Of a stretch of 64,000 nt of DNA, positions 8,258 to 17,122 are shown in pieces; the stretch's first letter is position 1, and each line of letters begins with the position of its first letter. A model generated the notes under the pieces. That model ran no database searches. It was given only the letters and a program-made list of their open reading frames with translations, and was not told the origin of the DNA. The stretch spans positions 1,873,328-1,937,327 of the forward strand of contig NC_014297.1 in NCBI RefSeq assembly GCF_000196895.1, read 5' to 3'. This stretch comes from Halalkalicoccus jeotgali B3. Lineage in GTDB: Archaea; Halobacteriota; Halobacteria; Halobacteriales; Halalkalicoccaceae. The position numbers and the translations under genes are program-made.

Positions 8258-9832
8258 TCAGTGATCGCTCTCGTGGGGGTTCGGTTCGACGCCGTAGTTC
8301 GCGGCGTGTTCGGTGTACTCGATAAACCGGGGCGCGTCGGGGTCGAACGGGCGTTCGAGCGACTCGAACGCCTGCTTCTTGTCCCAGCCCTGCAGTTTTC
8401 CGACTGCCGAGCGGTCCTCCAGGTCGTGATACTCGAGGTCCGGTTCCGTGAGTTCCCAGGCGTCCATCCCACGCTCGGTGCGGACGATCACGCTCGAGTA
8501 CTCGTCGCTCGATCCCACAGAGCCGACGGTCAGATCCGCACAGTAGCCCGTGAAGTCCGCACACTCGTTGCAGCCCTTGAGGGTGGCGTCGTGGAACTCC
8601 GTGACGTCCTCGCGCAGGAGCAACTCGCCCTCGTGATCGTAGACGATCATGTCGCCGTGGAGTACGTCCATCTTCCCGATCTCGTCGGGGGAGATCCCAC
8701 GCTTTTCTTCCAACTGCTCGCCGATGAGTCGGTGGTAGTTGAAGTTCTTCGTACACATCAGCGCGATCGTGTAGTCGATCGCGCGGACCCCTTCGTCCTG
8801 ACCGCCGTACTCCCATTCGAACTCCTGTAGGGCGCGGATTCCCTCGATCTCACAGGGCGTGCCCACCATCGCGAGCGAGATGTCCTCCGGGTCCTTCTCG
8901 GGGAGTTTGTGCTCCCACTGGTCGAGGTCGAGGTTCCCGAGCGCCATCGTCTGGTTGTAGAAACTCCCCGCGTTGGCAATGACGTCCTCGGGAGTGGTCG
9001 CGAGGAAGCTTTCTGCCTTCCAGGGCTCCTCGTCTGACTCGGTCGCGATCAGCGCGCCGTCGATCTCACCCTTTTCCAGAAGCGTCGAGAGCACGCCCGT
9101 GACGACGCCGCCGTCCTGGGCGCCGTCGGTCCAGTCATCCTCGATGCGCGCGGAGAACTCCGTGATGGGGTCGCCCGCGCCCTTCACGTTGTCCTCGCCG
9201 CCCGTAACCACCCACTGGCGCTCGTAGCGCAGTCCCCCGCGGGGACAGAAGTCCCAGCACAGCGAACAGCCCGTACACATCTTGACGAGTTCGGGCAGGT
9301 CGTCGTCGCCGATCCCGATCGAATCGGAGGGACAGGCCGCAACGCAGGTCCCACACTGGATGCACCGCCCGTCGTCGATAACGGCCGTATCGAGCTCCAT
9401 GAACCAGGTCTTCTCGTCGGGCGTCTCGATGTCGTTCATCTCCGAGCGGATCGAATCGGACGGGGTGTCGAGGTCGACACCCGCCGGGACGTTCACGCGC
9501 TCGGCCGGGTCGTCCTCTAGAGTCTGGCTCGTCCCCTCGCTCGGCGTCGTGAACTGCAGGTCCCCGAGGCGTCCATCAGGGCCGACGTTGACCGCGCCGC
9601 CACTACCGTCGGCGGCCACTTTCGAACCACCGCCACAGCTGCCATCCCCGCAGCCACAGTCGTCGACAGCGCGCTCCGTGGTCGTTTCGACCCCGCTCTC
9701 GTCGGCTCGCCGATAGCGGATCGGCTTCGCGTCGGGGTCGGTTCCCGTCGGGTTGCGTGGCCCGCTCGTCGGCGGGACGCTCGTTCCCGGGGTATCGGAA
9801 TCGGGCACGCGGGGGAGCGGGCGCTCAGTCAT
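8258..9832 (-). CDS. FrhB-family F420/ferredoxin oxidoreductase with 2x[4Fe-4S]
   Basis: A 524-residue protein. An acidic N-terminus carries a Cys-rich patch (CGCGDGSCGGG). A bacterial-type ferredoxin domain follows (CIQCGTCVAACP and CTGCSLCWDFCP). The rest is a coenzyme F420 hydrogenase/dehydrogenase beta-subunit region with VGTPCEIEGIRALQ, LMCTKNF and KGCNECADFTGYCADL, whose cysteines bind a further cluster in FrhB relatives. These proteins pass electrons between F420H2, FAD and iron-sulfur clusters. The ATG at 9832 overlaps the 3' end of the siroheme reductase gene by 8 bases, so the two are translationally coupled. The likely role is electron donor to that reductase (inference). Confidence 0.85.
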   Translation of the reverse strand: MTERPLPRVPDSDTPGTSVPPTSGPRNPTGTDPDAKPIRYRRADESGVETTTERAVDDCGCGDGSCGGGSKVAADGSGGAVNVGPDGRLGDLQFTTPSEGTSQTLEDDPAERVNVPAGVDLDTPSDSIRSEMNDIETPDEKTWFMELDTAVIDDGRCIQCGTCVAACPSDSIGIGDDDLPELVKMCTGCSLCWDFCPRGGLRYERQWVVTGGEDNVKGAGDPITEFSARIEDDWTDGAQDGGVVTGVLSTLLEKGEIDGALIATESDEEPWKAESFLATTPEDVIANAGSFYNQTMALGNLDLDQWEHKLPEKDPEDISLAMVGTPCEIEGIRALQEFEWEYGGQDEGVRAIDYTIALMCTKNFNYHRLIGEQLEEKRGISPDEIGKMDVLHGDMIVYDHEGELLLREDVTEFHDATLKGCNECADFTGYCADLTVGSVGSSDEYSSVIVRTERGMDAWELTEPDLEYHDLEDRSAVGKLQGWDKKQAFESLERPFDPDAPRFIEYTEHAANYGVEPNPHESDH

Positions 9833-11522
9833 CGGCGGCCACCCCCTTCGAGACGGGCGCATCCGCACCCTGCATCACCGCCCGCAGGCGGTCGTTCTCG
9901 ACCTGCCGCGTCCACTCGTAGAAGCGCTCCCCGTCCTCGCGTTCCTCGGCGTACGCCGAAAAGAGCGTTTCGAGCGCGGGAATGACGGCATCGGCAGGAA
10001 CGGCCGTCTCCACCCAATCGAGAAACGCGTTGTCGGTGCCGAGACTCCCCCCGAGGCCGAAGTCCATGCCCTCGACGATGTCGTCGGCATCTCCGTCGCC
10101 ATCCGTGTCCAGTTGCACGGTCTCGCCGCGGAAGCCGATGTCCGCGATCTGGGGCTGGGCACACGAGGCCGAACAGCCGCTCATGTGCATTCGCACCACC
10201 TCGAGGTCCTCGGGCGTCTCGATGCGCTCGTCGAGTTCGCGTGCCCACCGCCTGACGCGGTTTTTCGTCTCGATGATGCCGTAGTTACAGAACTCGCTGC
10301 CGGTGCAGCCGACCGCCCCCCGCGAGAACGGGCCGGGATCGGGCTGGTAGTCGGCGGCGAAGGGTTCGTTGAGTAGGTCCTCGACGTTCTCCGCGGGGAT
10401 ATGGGTGATGAGGAAGTTCTGATCCGTAGCCAGCCGGACCGAACTCTCCTCGGTGCCGTACTCGCGGGCGGCGCGGGCGGCTGCGGCGAACTCCTCGCCG
10501 CCCATTCGTCCGGCGATCACGTTGAACCCGACGTAGTTCAATCCGGGCTCTCGCTGGTCGTGGACGCCGACGTGATCGCCCCGGTAGCCCTCGGTGAGGC
10601 CCTCGCCCCGTTCGCGCAAGTCGACCGAACACCGATCGCGGACGGCCGCCTCGAAGTTCTCGGGGCCGAGTTGCTGGACGAGATAGCGCATCCGACAGAC
10701 CCCGCGGTTGTGCCGGTCGCCGAGCTCCTTGAACGTCTGGGCGACGGCACGACAGAACTCGACTGTGTCCTCCGGGCGCACGAAGACGTCGAGTTCCGAG
10801 GCCATGCGCGGGCCATCGGAGAGGCCGCCGCCGACGCGGGCGTGAAAGCCGTAGTGGGGTTCGCCGTCGATCCGTTTTCGGGCCGGCACCAGCCCGGCGT
10901 CGTTGATCTGCGATTGGGCACAGTCGTGTTTGCAGCCGGTGATCGTCATCTTGAACTTCCGGGGCAGGTTCGCGTATTCGCGATTGCCCGTGAAAAAGTC
11001 CGAGACTGCGTCGATAACGGGCTGGGCGTCGAAACACTCGTGATCGTCGAGACCGGCGGCCGGACAGCCGAGCACGTTTCGCGCGCCGTCGCCACAGCCC
11101 TGGATCGTCGTCAGCCCCACCTCGTCGTAGCGCTCCCAGATCTCGGGGATGTCCTCGATCTCGATCCAATGCGTTTGAACGTCCTGTCGGGTCGTGACGT
11201 CGAGGAAGGCGTCGCCCCACAGGTCGTTTTGCTCGCTGCCGCCGTATTCTTCGGGTGCGGTCGCGAACTCCGTGGCGACCTCGCCGATCACCTCGGCTTG
11301 CTCGGGGGTTAGTCGACCACCGGGGACCTTCGTGCGCATCATCAGATACCCCCGCTGGCGACCGTGGGTGTACATTCCGGTCCACTTCATGCGCTCCCAG
11401 ACGCCCTCGCCCGCCCGCTCCTCGATCTCGTCGAACGACAGCCCCGCCGCGGCGTACTCGTGGACGTCCTCGACTGCGTCGAGGGGATGTTTCTCCCGTT
11501 TCCATTCCTCTACCGTGTTCAC
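9825..11522 (-). CDS. Siroheme/[4Fe-4S] nitrite or sulfite reductase (NirA/SiR family)
   Basis: A 565-residue assimilatory-type reductase with the usual duplicated halves. The siroheme-cluster ligands are in the C-terminal half: GCTGSEFCNYGIIETK (Cys-x5-Cys) and SGCSASCAQPQ (Cys-x3-Cys). The N-terminal half has RNVLGCPAAG and TGCKHDCAQ, the degenerate copy. It catalyses six-electron reduction of nitrite to ammonia or sulfite to sulfide; sequence alone does not decide which. The start is GTG at 11522, preceded by AGAGGTGA as a ribosome site. It overlaps the FrhB-like gene downstream, and no nitrate reductase or transporter is in the window. Confidence 0.88.
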   Translation of the reverse strand: MNTVEEWKREKHPLDAVEDVHEYAAAGLSFDEIEERAGEGVWERMKWTGMYTHGRQRGYLMMRTKVPGGRLTPEQAEVIGEVATEFATAPEEYGGSEQNDLWGDAFLDVTTRQDVQTHWIEIEDIPEIWERYDEVGLTTIQGCGDGARNVLGCPAAGLDDHECFDAQPVIDAVSDFFTGNREYANLPRKFKMTITGCKHDCAQSQINDAGLVPARKRIDGEPHYGFHARVGGGLSDGPRMASELDVFVRPEDTVEFCRAVAQTFKELGDRHNRGVCRMRYLVQQLGPENFEAAVRDRCSVDLRERGEGLTEGYRGDHVGVHDQREPGLNYVGFNVIAGRMGGEEFAAAARAAREYGTEESSVRLATDQNFLITHIPAENVEDLLNEPFAADYQPDPGPFSRGAVGCTGSEFCNYGIIETKNRVRRWARELDERIETPEDLEVVRMHMSGCSASCAQPQIADIGFRGETVQLDTDGDGDADDIVEGMDFGLGGSLGTDNAFLDWVETAVPADAVIPALETLFSAYAEEREDGERFYEWTRQVENDRLRAVMQGADAPVSKGVAADD

Positions 11523-11906
11523 GTGAGGTCACCTCTGTGAGCGAACATGAGCCCGTCGGAGCAAACCCCGACGCTGATCATGCGAGCCACCTCCACCGAA
11601 GACGGGCAAGGGACGGCGTCGCCGCGACAGTGTTCATGTGCGCTCGCCCCGCCGCGAGCGCGGCGTCGATACTCGTCGGCGCGACCGTCGTCCCGACCCA
11701 TCGAAGGATTGTGTCATGATCACAGCTCTCATGGATCTAGCAACCGTTACCGACGACATAGGTGTCCGCGTTGGGGCGAACCCTGTCACCGGTCGGCACT
11801 ACCAGCGAAATTCACGGCTATCCGTGACAAGTGGCCTCATGGACCGAAGTAAGAGGATATATTTGCCTATTTCCGGGCGATCGTTCGCCGACGGCGAGCG
11901 GACCGG
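11523..11906. other. Non-coding gap between fructose PTS operon and reductase operon
   Basis: These 384 bases hold the leader of the reductase and the 3' end of the PTS transcript. A short minus-strand frame (ATG at 11581, stop at 11519-11521) overlaps the reductase GTG start as GTGA and could be a 20-codon leader. An AT-rich run near 11857-11870 (ATATATTTGCC) lies just beyond the PTS stop. Nothing else is supported. Confidence 0.4.
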
Positions 11907-12377
11907 CTACCCGAGGAACCGCTTGAGGCGTGCGAACAGGCCCTTCGAGGGATCGCCGCCGAGCTGTTCTTGGCCTCTGGCGGGCTGTCGGTCGTCGGCC
12001 GCACTCTCCTCTGTGGTCTCGGTCTCGGTCTCGGTGCTTTCGGTGTCGGCTTCGATGGCGGCGGTCGACCCGCTCTCGGCCAGTTCGATGGCCTGCTCGA
12101 TCAGCCCCTCGGCGTCGTTGACGCCGTCCTTGACCGTCCCGTTTACGAGGGGTTTGTCCTCGAACCGGTCGCGGTTGACCGACGTGTCGGCGGCGATGAT
12201 CACCGCATCGGCGGCCGCGATCTCCTCGGTGGTGAGTTCGTCCTGAGTTCCCATGGCACCCTGCACCTCGACGGAGACGTCGTGGCCCAGGTCCTCCGCG
12301 GTGGTGCGGAGGTTCTCCGCAGCCATCTGGCTGTGGGCGATGCCTGTCGGACACGAGGTGATTGCGACGATCTTCAT
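11907..12377 (-). CDS. ptfB: Fructose PTS enzyme IIB
   Basis: A 156-residue phosphocarrier domain that passes phosphate from EIIA to fructose bound by EIIC. The phospho-cysteine motif is at the N-terminus: AITSCPTGIAHSQMAAE, Cys9. The fold ends near residue 105, followed by an acidic Glu/Thr-rich linker and a basic LFARLKRFLG tail, longer than the usual roughly 100-residue EIIB. The ATG at 12377 overlaps the EI stop by four bases (ATGA). It is last in the PTS operon; in Haloferax the fructose aldolase fba follows, which is not the case here. Confidence 0.92.
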   Translation of the reverse strand: MKIVAITSCPTGIAHSQMAAENLRTTAEDLGHDVSVEVQGAMGTQDELTTEEIAAADAVIIAADTSVNRDRFEDKPLVNGTVKDGVNDAEGLIEQAIELAESGSTAAIEADTESTETETETTEESAADDRQPARGQEQLGGDPSKGLFARLKRFLG

Positions 12378-14068
12378 GGGTCGGTAAGTAGGTTCGTGAC
12401 GTCCGCTCTTGTAGTTGTGGCCAGCGCGCGCTCGGCGAGGTCGTTCGCACGATCCGTCTCGACGGCCCCGACGTTCGCCTTGACCGCGGGGATCGTGACC
12501 GCGCTCATACTGAGTTCGTCGAGCCCCAGCCCGATCAGCAGCTCGGTCAGGTCGGGGTCGCCGGCCATCTCGCCGCACATACCGATCCACGCGTCGTTGT
12601 CGTGTGCGGCCTCGATACTCCGACGGATCGCTCGCAACACGGGCGGGTGAAGCGGATCGTGCAGATCCGCCACGCGCTCGTTTTCGCGCGCGGCGGCCAT
12701 GACGTACTGTGCGAGGTCGTTCGTCCCGATGCTGAGGAAATCGACGCGGGAAGCGAGTTCCTCGGCCACGAAGACCGCCCCCGGCGTCTCGATCATGACC
12801 CCAAGTTCCGGTATCGCGTACTCCAGTCCCTCCGATGCCAGCGAGTCGGCGACGGCCTCGACCCTGTCGAGGGCACGGTCGAGCTCCTCGACGGTCGAGA
12901 CCAGCGGGAACATGACGGCCAGATCGCCGCCCGCGACGGCTCCGGCCCGGAGCAGCGCCCGGAGCTGGGTCTCGAAGAGCTCTCTATCCGATCCCAGCGA
13001 CCGGCGGATCCCCCGCTCGCCGAGGAAGGGGTTCTCCTCCGCGGGCAGGTCGAGGTACGGGATCTGCTTGTCGCCGCCGATGTCGAGGGTGCGGACGACG
13101 ACCCGTCCCTCCGGGAAGGCTTCGAGCGCCTCGACGTAGCGCTCGTACTGTTCGTCCTCTGCGGGGGGCTCCTCGCGGTCGAGAAAGAGGAACTCCGTCC
13201 GGTAGAGGCCGATCCCGTCGGCGCCCTGCGAGACGGCCCCCTCCAGATCGGCGGCCCGGCCGACGTTCGCGGCGACCTCGATCTTCCGACCGTCGCTCGT
13301 CGCGACCCGCTCGCGGATGGCCGCCTCCTCCGGGCCGGCGCGAGCGTCCGCGACCCGCTCGTCGGTCGGATCGGCGGCGACGATACCCTCCTCACCGTCG
13401 ACGACGATCCGCTCGCCCTCCTCGATCGACTCGAGGTCGGAGCCGACCCCGAGGACCGCCGGGATGGCGAGCGAGCGCGCGAAGATGGCCGCGTGTGAGG
13501 TCCGCCCGCCGGTGGCGGTCGCAAAGCCGGCCACGCGCTCGGGATCGAGCTGGGCGGTGTCGCTCGGGGTGAGCCGTTCGGCCAGCAGGATCGACCCTTC
13601 GGGGAGCTCCGCGAGATCGACCCGCTCGCCGCCGGTGAGCAGGCGGACGAGCCGGTCGCGCACGTCCCGCAGGTCGTCGGCGCGCTCGGCCGTCTGCCCG
13701 TCCATCCCCTCGAACTGGGCGATGGGGCCCTCGAAGGCCTCCCGGACGGCGCCCGCCGCGGGTGTCCCCCCCTCGATGGCCTCGGTGACCCCCGTCTCGA
13801 TCTGGGGGTCGTCGAGGAACTGGCGGTGGGCGTCGAAGACTGCCGCCTCCTCCTCACCGACCCGTTCTGCAGTGCGCTCGCGCTCGGCGTCGAGCTCCTC
13901 GTGGGCACGCTCGCGGGCGGTTTCGAAGCGGTCTCGCTCGGCCTCGCGCTCGGCCTCCGGAACCGGTTCGCCGGATTCGTCGCCGGTCTCGGCCGGCCGG
14001 TACCAGACGACGCTCCCGACGCCGGTTCGGGGGGTCGCGCCGATTCCCTCGATGACGCGCTCGCTCAT
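12374..14068 (-). CDS. ptsI: PTS enzyme I (phosphoenolpyruvate-protein phosphotransferase)
   Basis: A 564-residue soluble kinase that starts the PTS relay by taking phosphate from PEP onto a histidine and passing it to HPr. The phospho-His motif is GGRTSHAAIFARS near residues 187-199. The PEP barrel shows RTLDIGGDKQIPYLDLP, NPFLGERGIR and the C-terminal GMCGEMAGDP with the catalytic Cys. The length matches bacterial EI. It overlaps HPr upstream (14065-14068) and EIIB downstream (12374-12377), both as ATGA, so the three are tightly coupled. Confidence 0.96.
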   Translation of the reverse strand: MSERVIEGIGATPRTGVGSVVWYRPAETGDESGEPVPEAEREAERDRFETARERAHEELDAERERTAERVGEEEAAVFDAHRQFLDDPQIETGVTEAIEGGTPAAGAVREAFEGPIAQFEGMDGQTAERADDLRDVRDRLVRLLTGGERVDLAELPEGSILLAERLTPSDTAQLDPERVAGFATATGGRTSHAAIFARSLAIPAVLGVGSDLESIEEGERIVVDGEEGIVAADPTDERVADARAGPEEAAIRERVATSDGRKIEVAANVGRAADLEGAVSQGADGIGLYRTEFLFLDREEPPAEDEQYERYVEALEAFPEGRVVVRTLDIGGDKQIPYLDLPAEENPFLGERGIRRSLGSDRELFETQLRALLRAGAVAGGDLAVMFPLVSTVEELDRALDRVEAVADSLASEGLEYAIPELGVMIETPGAVFVAEELASRVDFLSIGTNDLAQYVMAAARENERVADLHDPLHPPVLRAIRRSIEAAHDNDAWIGMCGEMAGDPDLTELLIGLGLDELSMSAVTIPAVKANVGAVETDRANDLAERALATTTRADVTNLLTDP

Positions 14069-14352
14069 GACTCGCCTTCGGGCGTTGAGAGCACCCTCTC
14101 GAGGGCGTCGAGCGCCTCCTCGGCGTCCTCCCCTTCGGCGACGATCCGGAGGTGCTCGCCCTGTTTGACCCCGAGGCTCGTCACCGCGATCATGCTGCCG
14201 GCGTCGATGAGGTCCTCGTCCCCGTCCTCGGCGCTCCCGATCTTCACCGTCGCGTCGTGGTCGTTGGCTGTCTCGACGAACGTCGCGGCGGGGCGGGCGT
14301 GCAGTCCTGCTTCGGGGACGATCTCGACGGTCCGCTCGTGGGTTTCGCTCAT
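14065..14352 (-). CDS. ptsH1: PTS phosphocarrier HPr
   Basis: A 95-residue HPr that relays phosphate from EI to EIIA. The active histidine is His18 in EAGLHARPAATFVETA, and a Ser is present at the regulatory position in IDAGSMIAVTSLGV. The C-terminus is acidic, as expected for a halophile. Its ATG forms part of an inverted repeat at 14351-14390 and carries the same GTCGCATGAG junction that ends the EIIA gene. It overlaps EI by ATGA. Confidence 0.94.
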   Translation of the reverse strand: MSETHERTVEIVPEAGLHARPAATFVETANDHDATVKIGSAEDGDEDLIDAGSMIAVTSLGVKQGEHLRIVAEGEDAEEALDALERVLSTPEGES

Positions 14353-14471
14353 GCGACTACCCCCAGAGTATAGCTCTGGTATAGTCGCATTCGCTCACTT
14401 CGTTCACTCATGCGACCACCTCCGGATCTTCGATCCGGCGTAGTCGCATTCGTTCGCTTACGCTCACTCAT
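14349..14471 (-). repeat. Two tandem ~60-bp hairpin units expanding the EIIA-HPr junction, with a 40-codon bridging ORF
   Basis: On the minus strand the string GTCGCATGAG occurs three times at about 60-base spacing: at the EIIA stop, in the middle, and at the HPr start. Each unit contains a hairpin. At 14351-14390 the outer arms are ATGCGACTA/TAGTCGCAT and the inner arms CCAGAG/CTCTGG. At 14410-14449 they are ATGCGAC/GTCGCAT and CCGGATC/GATCCGG. The units keep one frame and create a 40-residue ORF (two MSER-starting halves) whose ATG overlaps the EIIA stop and whose TGA overlaps the HPr ATG. Whether it is translated for a function or only preserves coupling is unknown. Confidence 0.7.
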
Positions 14472-14944
14472 GCGACCGCCTCCTGAAGGACCGACTGGAC
14501 GTCCGCGGGCGTCTCGGCGGCGTAGAGCCCATCCCGTACCTCCTCGTGCATCAGCGCCCGCGAGAGCGCGCTCAGGATCTCGAGGTGGTCCTCGCCACCG
14601 GACGCGGGGACGAGGATCAGGAACAGTAGCTTCGCGGGTTCGTCGTCCATCGACCCGAAGTCGACGCCGGACGACGAACGTGCGAAGGCAAGTGACGGGC
14701 GCTTGACGGCGTCGGTCTGGGCGTGGGGAATCCCGATTCCCATTCCGACGCCGGTCGTCGTCTGCTCTTCGCGTTCCAACAGCGCATCGAGCGCCCGCTC
14801 GCGATCGGAGACGCGCCCCGACTCGACGACCAGATCGAGCAGGTGCTCGATGCAGGCGTCCTTCTCTGCGGGCGGTTCCGAAAGCGAGATCTGTTCTTCG
14901 GGCAGCAGGTCGTCGATGTCCTCGTTGGTGATTGTCGAACTCAT
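14468..14944 (-). CDS. ptfA: Fructose PTS enzyme IIA
   Basis: A 158-residue EIIA of the fructose/mannitol class, accepting phosphate from HPr and passing it to EIIB. The active His is in GMGIGIPHAQTDAVKRPS. Downstream LLFLILVPASGGEDHLEILS and the C-terminal ADVQSVLQ match the family. It starts ten bases after the EIIC stop, so it is cotranscribed. The 3' junction with HPr is interrupted by hairpin repeats (14349-14471). Confidence 0.94.
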   Translation of the reverse strand: MSSTITNEDIDDLLPEEQISLSEPPAEKDACIEHLLDLVVESGRVSDRERALDALLEREEQTTTGVGMGIGIPHAQTDAVKRPSLAFARSSSGVDFGSMDDEPAKLLFLILVPASGGEDHLEILSALSRALMHEEVRDGLYAAETPADVQSVLQEAVA

Positions 14945-14953
14945 AGATGTGTA

Positions 14954-16111
14954 TTAGTCGCTGGTTCGGGTTACGGTTTGTGTCTCCGTCTCGGTCGATC
15001 CGACGGTCTTCTCGAAGTCGTCTTTCAACAGCGTGGCGACCGTGGCGGTGATGACGGTTCCGAGTACGATACAGCCCAGGAACAACAGCACGCTGCTCGA
15101 GAGGAAGACGACGAAGATCCCGCCGTGGGGTGCGGGCATCGTCACGCCGAGCGAGAGCGCGGCCGCCCCGGCGACGGCGCTGCCCGCGACCGCGCTCGGG
15201 ATCACGCGAAGCGGGTCGGCCGCGGCGTAGGGGATCGCCCCCTCGGTGATGAAGGCCAACCCGAGCGGAACGGCCGCCTTCGCGTTCTCGTACATCTCGG
15301 CGGTGTACTTCTGGGGGGCGATGAAGTTCGACAGCGCCAGCCCCAGCGGCGGGGTCATGCCGGCGATCATCACCGCCGCCATCGGCCCGTAGATCTGATC
15401 GGCGACCAGCACGGTCCCGAAGACGTATGCCACCTTGTTGATCGGCCCGCCCATGTCGGCGGCCATCATCGCCCCGAGGATCGCCCCGAGTAACAGCGCG
15501 TTCGTTCCTTCCAGTCCCGAAAGGAAGGACGTCAACGCGCTGTCAAGGAGCGCGATCGGAACGCCGAGGCCGACGATGACGACCGGCGCGAGCACGAGCG
15601 TCGTCACGACTGGGATGATCAATACCGGCATCATCGGCTCGATGAATCCCGGGACGCCGAGTCCCTTCAGCCACCGCGCGACGAAGCCCGCGAGCAATCC
15701 GGCGACGATCGCGCCCAAGAAGCCGGCGACTGCACCCTGTGCGTCGAACCCGACGAGCTGGCCCGCCGCGTCGATGATCGCCTCCTGTTGGATGACGTAC
15801 GAGAGGACGAACCCCGGTGCGAGACCGGGCCGATCCGCCATCGCGTAGGCGATGTACCCGCCCAGAACGGGAATCATCAGCGTCAACCCGAACGAGCCGA
15901 TCTGTGCGAAGAACCAGCCGACCGTTCCGGTCTGCTCGAACACCTGTTCGGTGTCCCCGAGCGCGAACCCCAACGCGAGGAAGATCCCGCCGATCGTTAC
16001 GAACGGGATCATGAACGAGACCCCCGTCATGAGGTGTTCTTTCACGGCGGTGAGATACTGCCGTGCGCCCGCCTCCAGCGCCGCGTTATCCGGTGCCATA
16101 TTCATCACCAT
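14954..16111 (-). CDS. ptfC: Fructose PTS permease, enzyme IIC
   Basis: A 385-residue membrane permease that imports fructose and phosphorylates it to fructose-1-phosphate. About nine hydrophobic helices are seen, beginning with MTGVSFMIPFVTIGGIFLAL. The family's substrate motif appears as FITEGAIPYAAADP, with PAPHGGIFV further on. Met1, Met3 and Met5 are all possible starts (MVMNMAP). A 102-base gap separates it from the kinase gene upstream, with AT-rich sequence (AACGTTTTCGAATACG) that may give it its own promoter. It is a separate polypeptide from IIA and IIB, as in Haloferax. Confidence 0.94.
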   Translation of the reverse strand: MVMNMAPDNAALEAGARQYLTAVKEHLMTGVSFMIPFVTIGGIFLALGFALGDTEQVFEQTGTVGWFFAQIGSFGLTLMIPVLGGYIAYAMADRPGLAPGFVLSYVIQQEAIIDAAGQLVGFDAQGAVAGFLGAIVAGLLAGFVARWLKGLGVPGFIEPMMPVLIIPVVTTLVLAPVVIVGLGVPIALLDSALTSFLSGLEGTNALLLGAILGAMMAADMGGPINKVAYVFGTVLVADQIYGPMAAVMIAGMTPPLGLALSNFIAPQKYTAEMYENAKAAVPLGLAFITEGAIPYAAADPLRVIPSAVAGSAVAGAAALSLGVTMPAPHGGIFVVFLSSSVLLFLGCIVLGTVITATVATLLKDDFEKTVGSTETETQTVTRTSD

Positions 16112-16213
16112 CGTTCATCCTAATGTTCAAAAACGTTTTCGAATACGATTGTTTCTGATTGGATATTTGCGATCCAACGCAGGATGCGCAGTCCCAGTGG
16201 GAGGGGGAAACGA

Positions 16214-17122
16214 TCAGACGACGTCGACGCCCGACCGATCGACGTCGGAGCGAACGCCCTCGAAGGGCGGGACGCCGGTTCCCGGGACGGAGACGACCCG
16301 GCTGGCGACCGCGACGCCAGTACGGAGGGCCGCCTCGTCCGACCGGCCGCGGTGGCGCTCGGAGAGCACCCCGGCCAGGAGCGCGTCGCCGGCGCCGACC
16401 GTATCAGCCACGTCGGCGTCGAGCGCCGGGACGTGAACGGCCCGATCCGGCGAGACCATGACCGCACCGTCCGATCCGAGGGAGGCGACGACGCGGTCGA
16501 ACCCCCGATTTCGGAGGGAGCGAGCGGCCGCCACACACTCCTCGACGGTCGTCGTCGGCTCGCCCGTCGCCGCCGCGAGCTCCTCTCGGTTGGGTTTACA
16601 GAGCGCGTACGCCGCCTCGAGGCTCGATAGGAGCGGCCCGTCGACGTCGACGACGGTCTTCCACGGACCCGCCCGGGCGACGGCGTCGATCGCCCCGGCA
16701 TCGAGCCCCGGCGGGAGGCTCCCCGCGACGAGGACCGTCTCCGGCTCGTAACGGCGGATCGTCTCGACGACGGCCTCGATCGCACCCGCCTCGACCGTCG
16801 GCCCGTCCTGATTGATCTTGTACTCCGCACCGGGCGTGAGGATCGTCGTGTTCAGTCGCGTTCCGTCGTCGATCTCGACGAAGTCGTTCGGGATCCCCCG
16901 CTCGTCCAGCGCCGTCGTCAGGAACCGGCCGAGGAAGCCGCCGACGTACCCGGACGCGAGGGTTTCTGCCTCCAGTTCAACGAGGTACTTCGAGACGTTG
17001 ATCCCCTTCCCCCCGGGGTCGAACGTCGCGGCGTCGGTCCGGGCGACCGCGGCGGGTTCGAGCGCCTCGCCGAGTTCGAGCGTGTGATCGACGGCCGGGT
17101 TGAGCGTGACTGTGAGGATCAT
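16214..17122 (-). CDS. pfkB: 1-phosphofructokinase (PfkB family)
   Basis: A 302-residue ribokinase-fold enzyme converting fructose-1-phosphate to fructose-1,6-bisphosphate, the step after PTS uptake. Both signatures are present: GGKGINVSKYL near the N-terminus and DTVGAGDALLAGVL with the catalytic Asp. NPAVDHTLEL at the start is typical of fructose-1-phosphate kinases. The start at 17122 (MILTVTLNP) is chosen over upstream in-frame codons because the family begins exactly there. It is divergent from glpR over 193 bases. Confidence 0.93.
   Translation of the reverse strand: MILTVTLNPAVDHTLELGEALEPAAVARTDAATFDPGGKGINVSKYLVELEAETLASGYVGGFLGRFLTTALDERGIPNDFVEIDDGTRLNTTILTPGAEYKINQDGPTVEAGAIEAVVETIRRYEPETVLVAGSLPPGLDAGAIDAVARAGPWKTVVDVDGPLLSSLEAAYALCKPNREELAAATGEPTTTVEECVAAARSLRNRGFDRVVASLGSDGAVMVSPDRAVHVPALDADVADTVGAGDALLAGVLSERHRGRSDEAALRTGVAVASRVVSVPGTGVPPFEGVRSDVDRSGVDVV

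Noticed and set aside
8114..8264. A 49-codon + strand ORF ending inside the FrhB-like gene
   Set aside because: Composition is not haloarchaeal, there is no ribosome site or TATA box, and it overlaps a certain gene in antisense.
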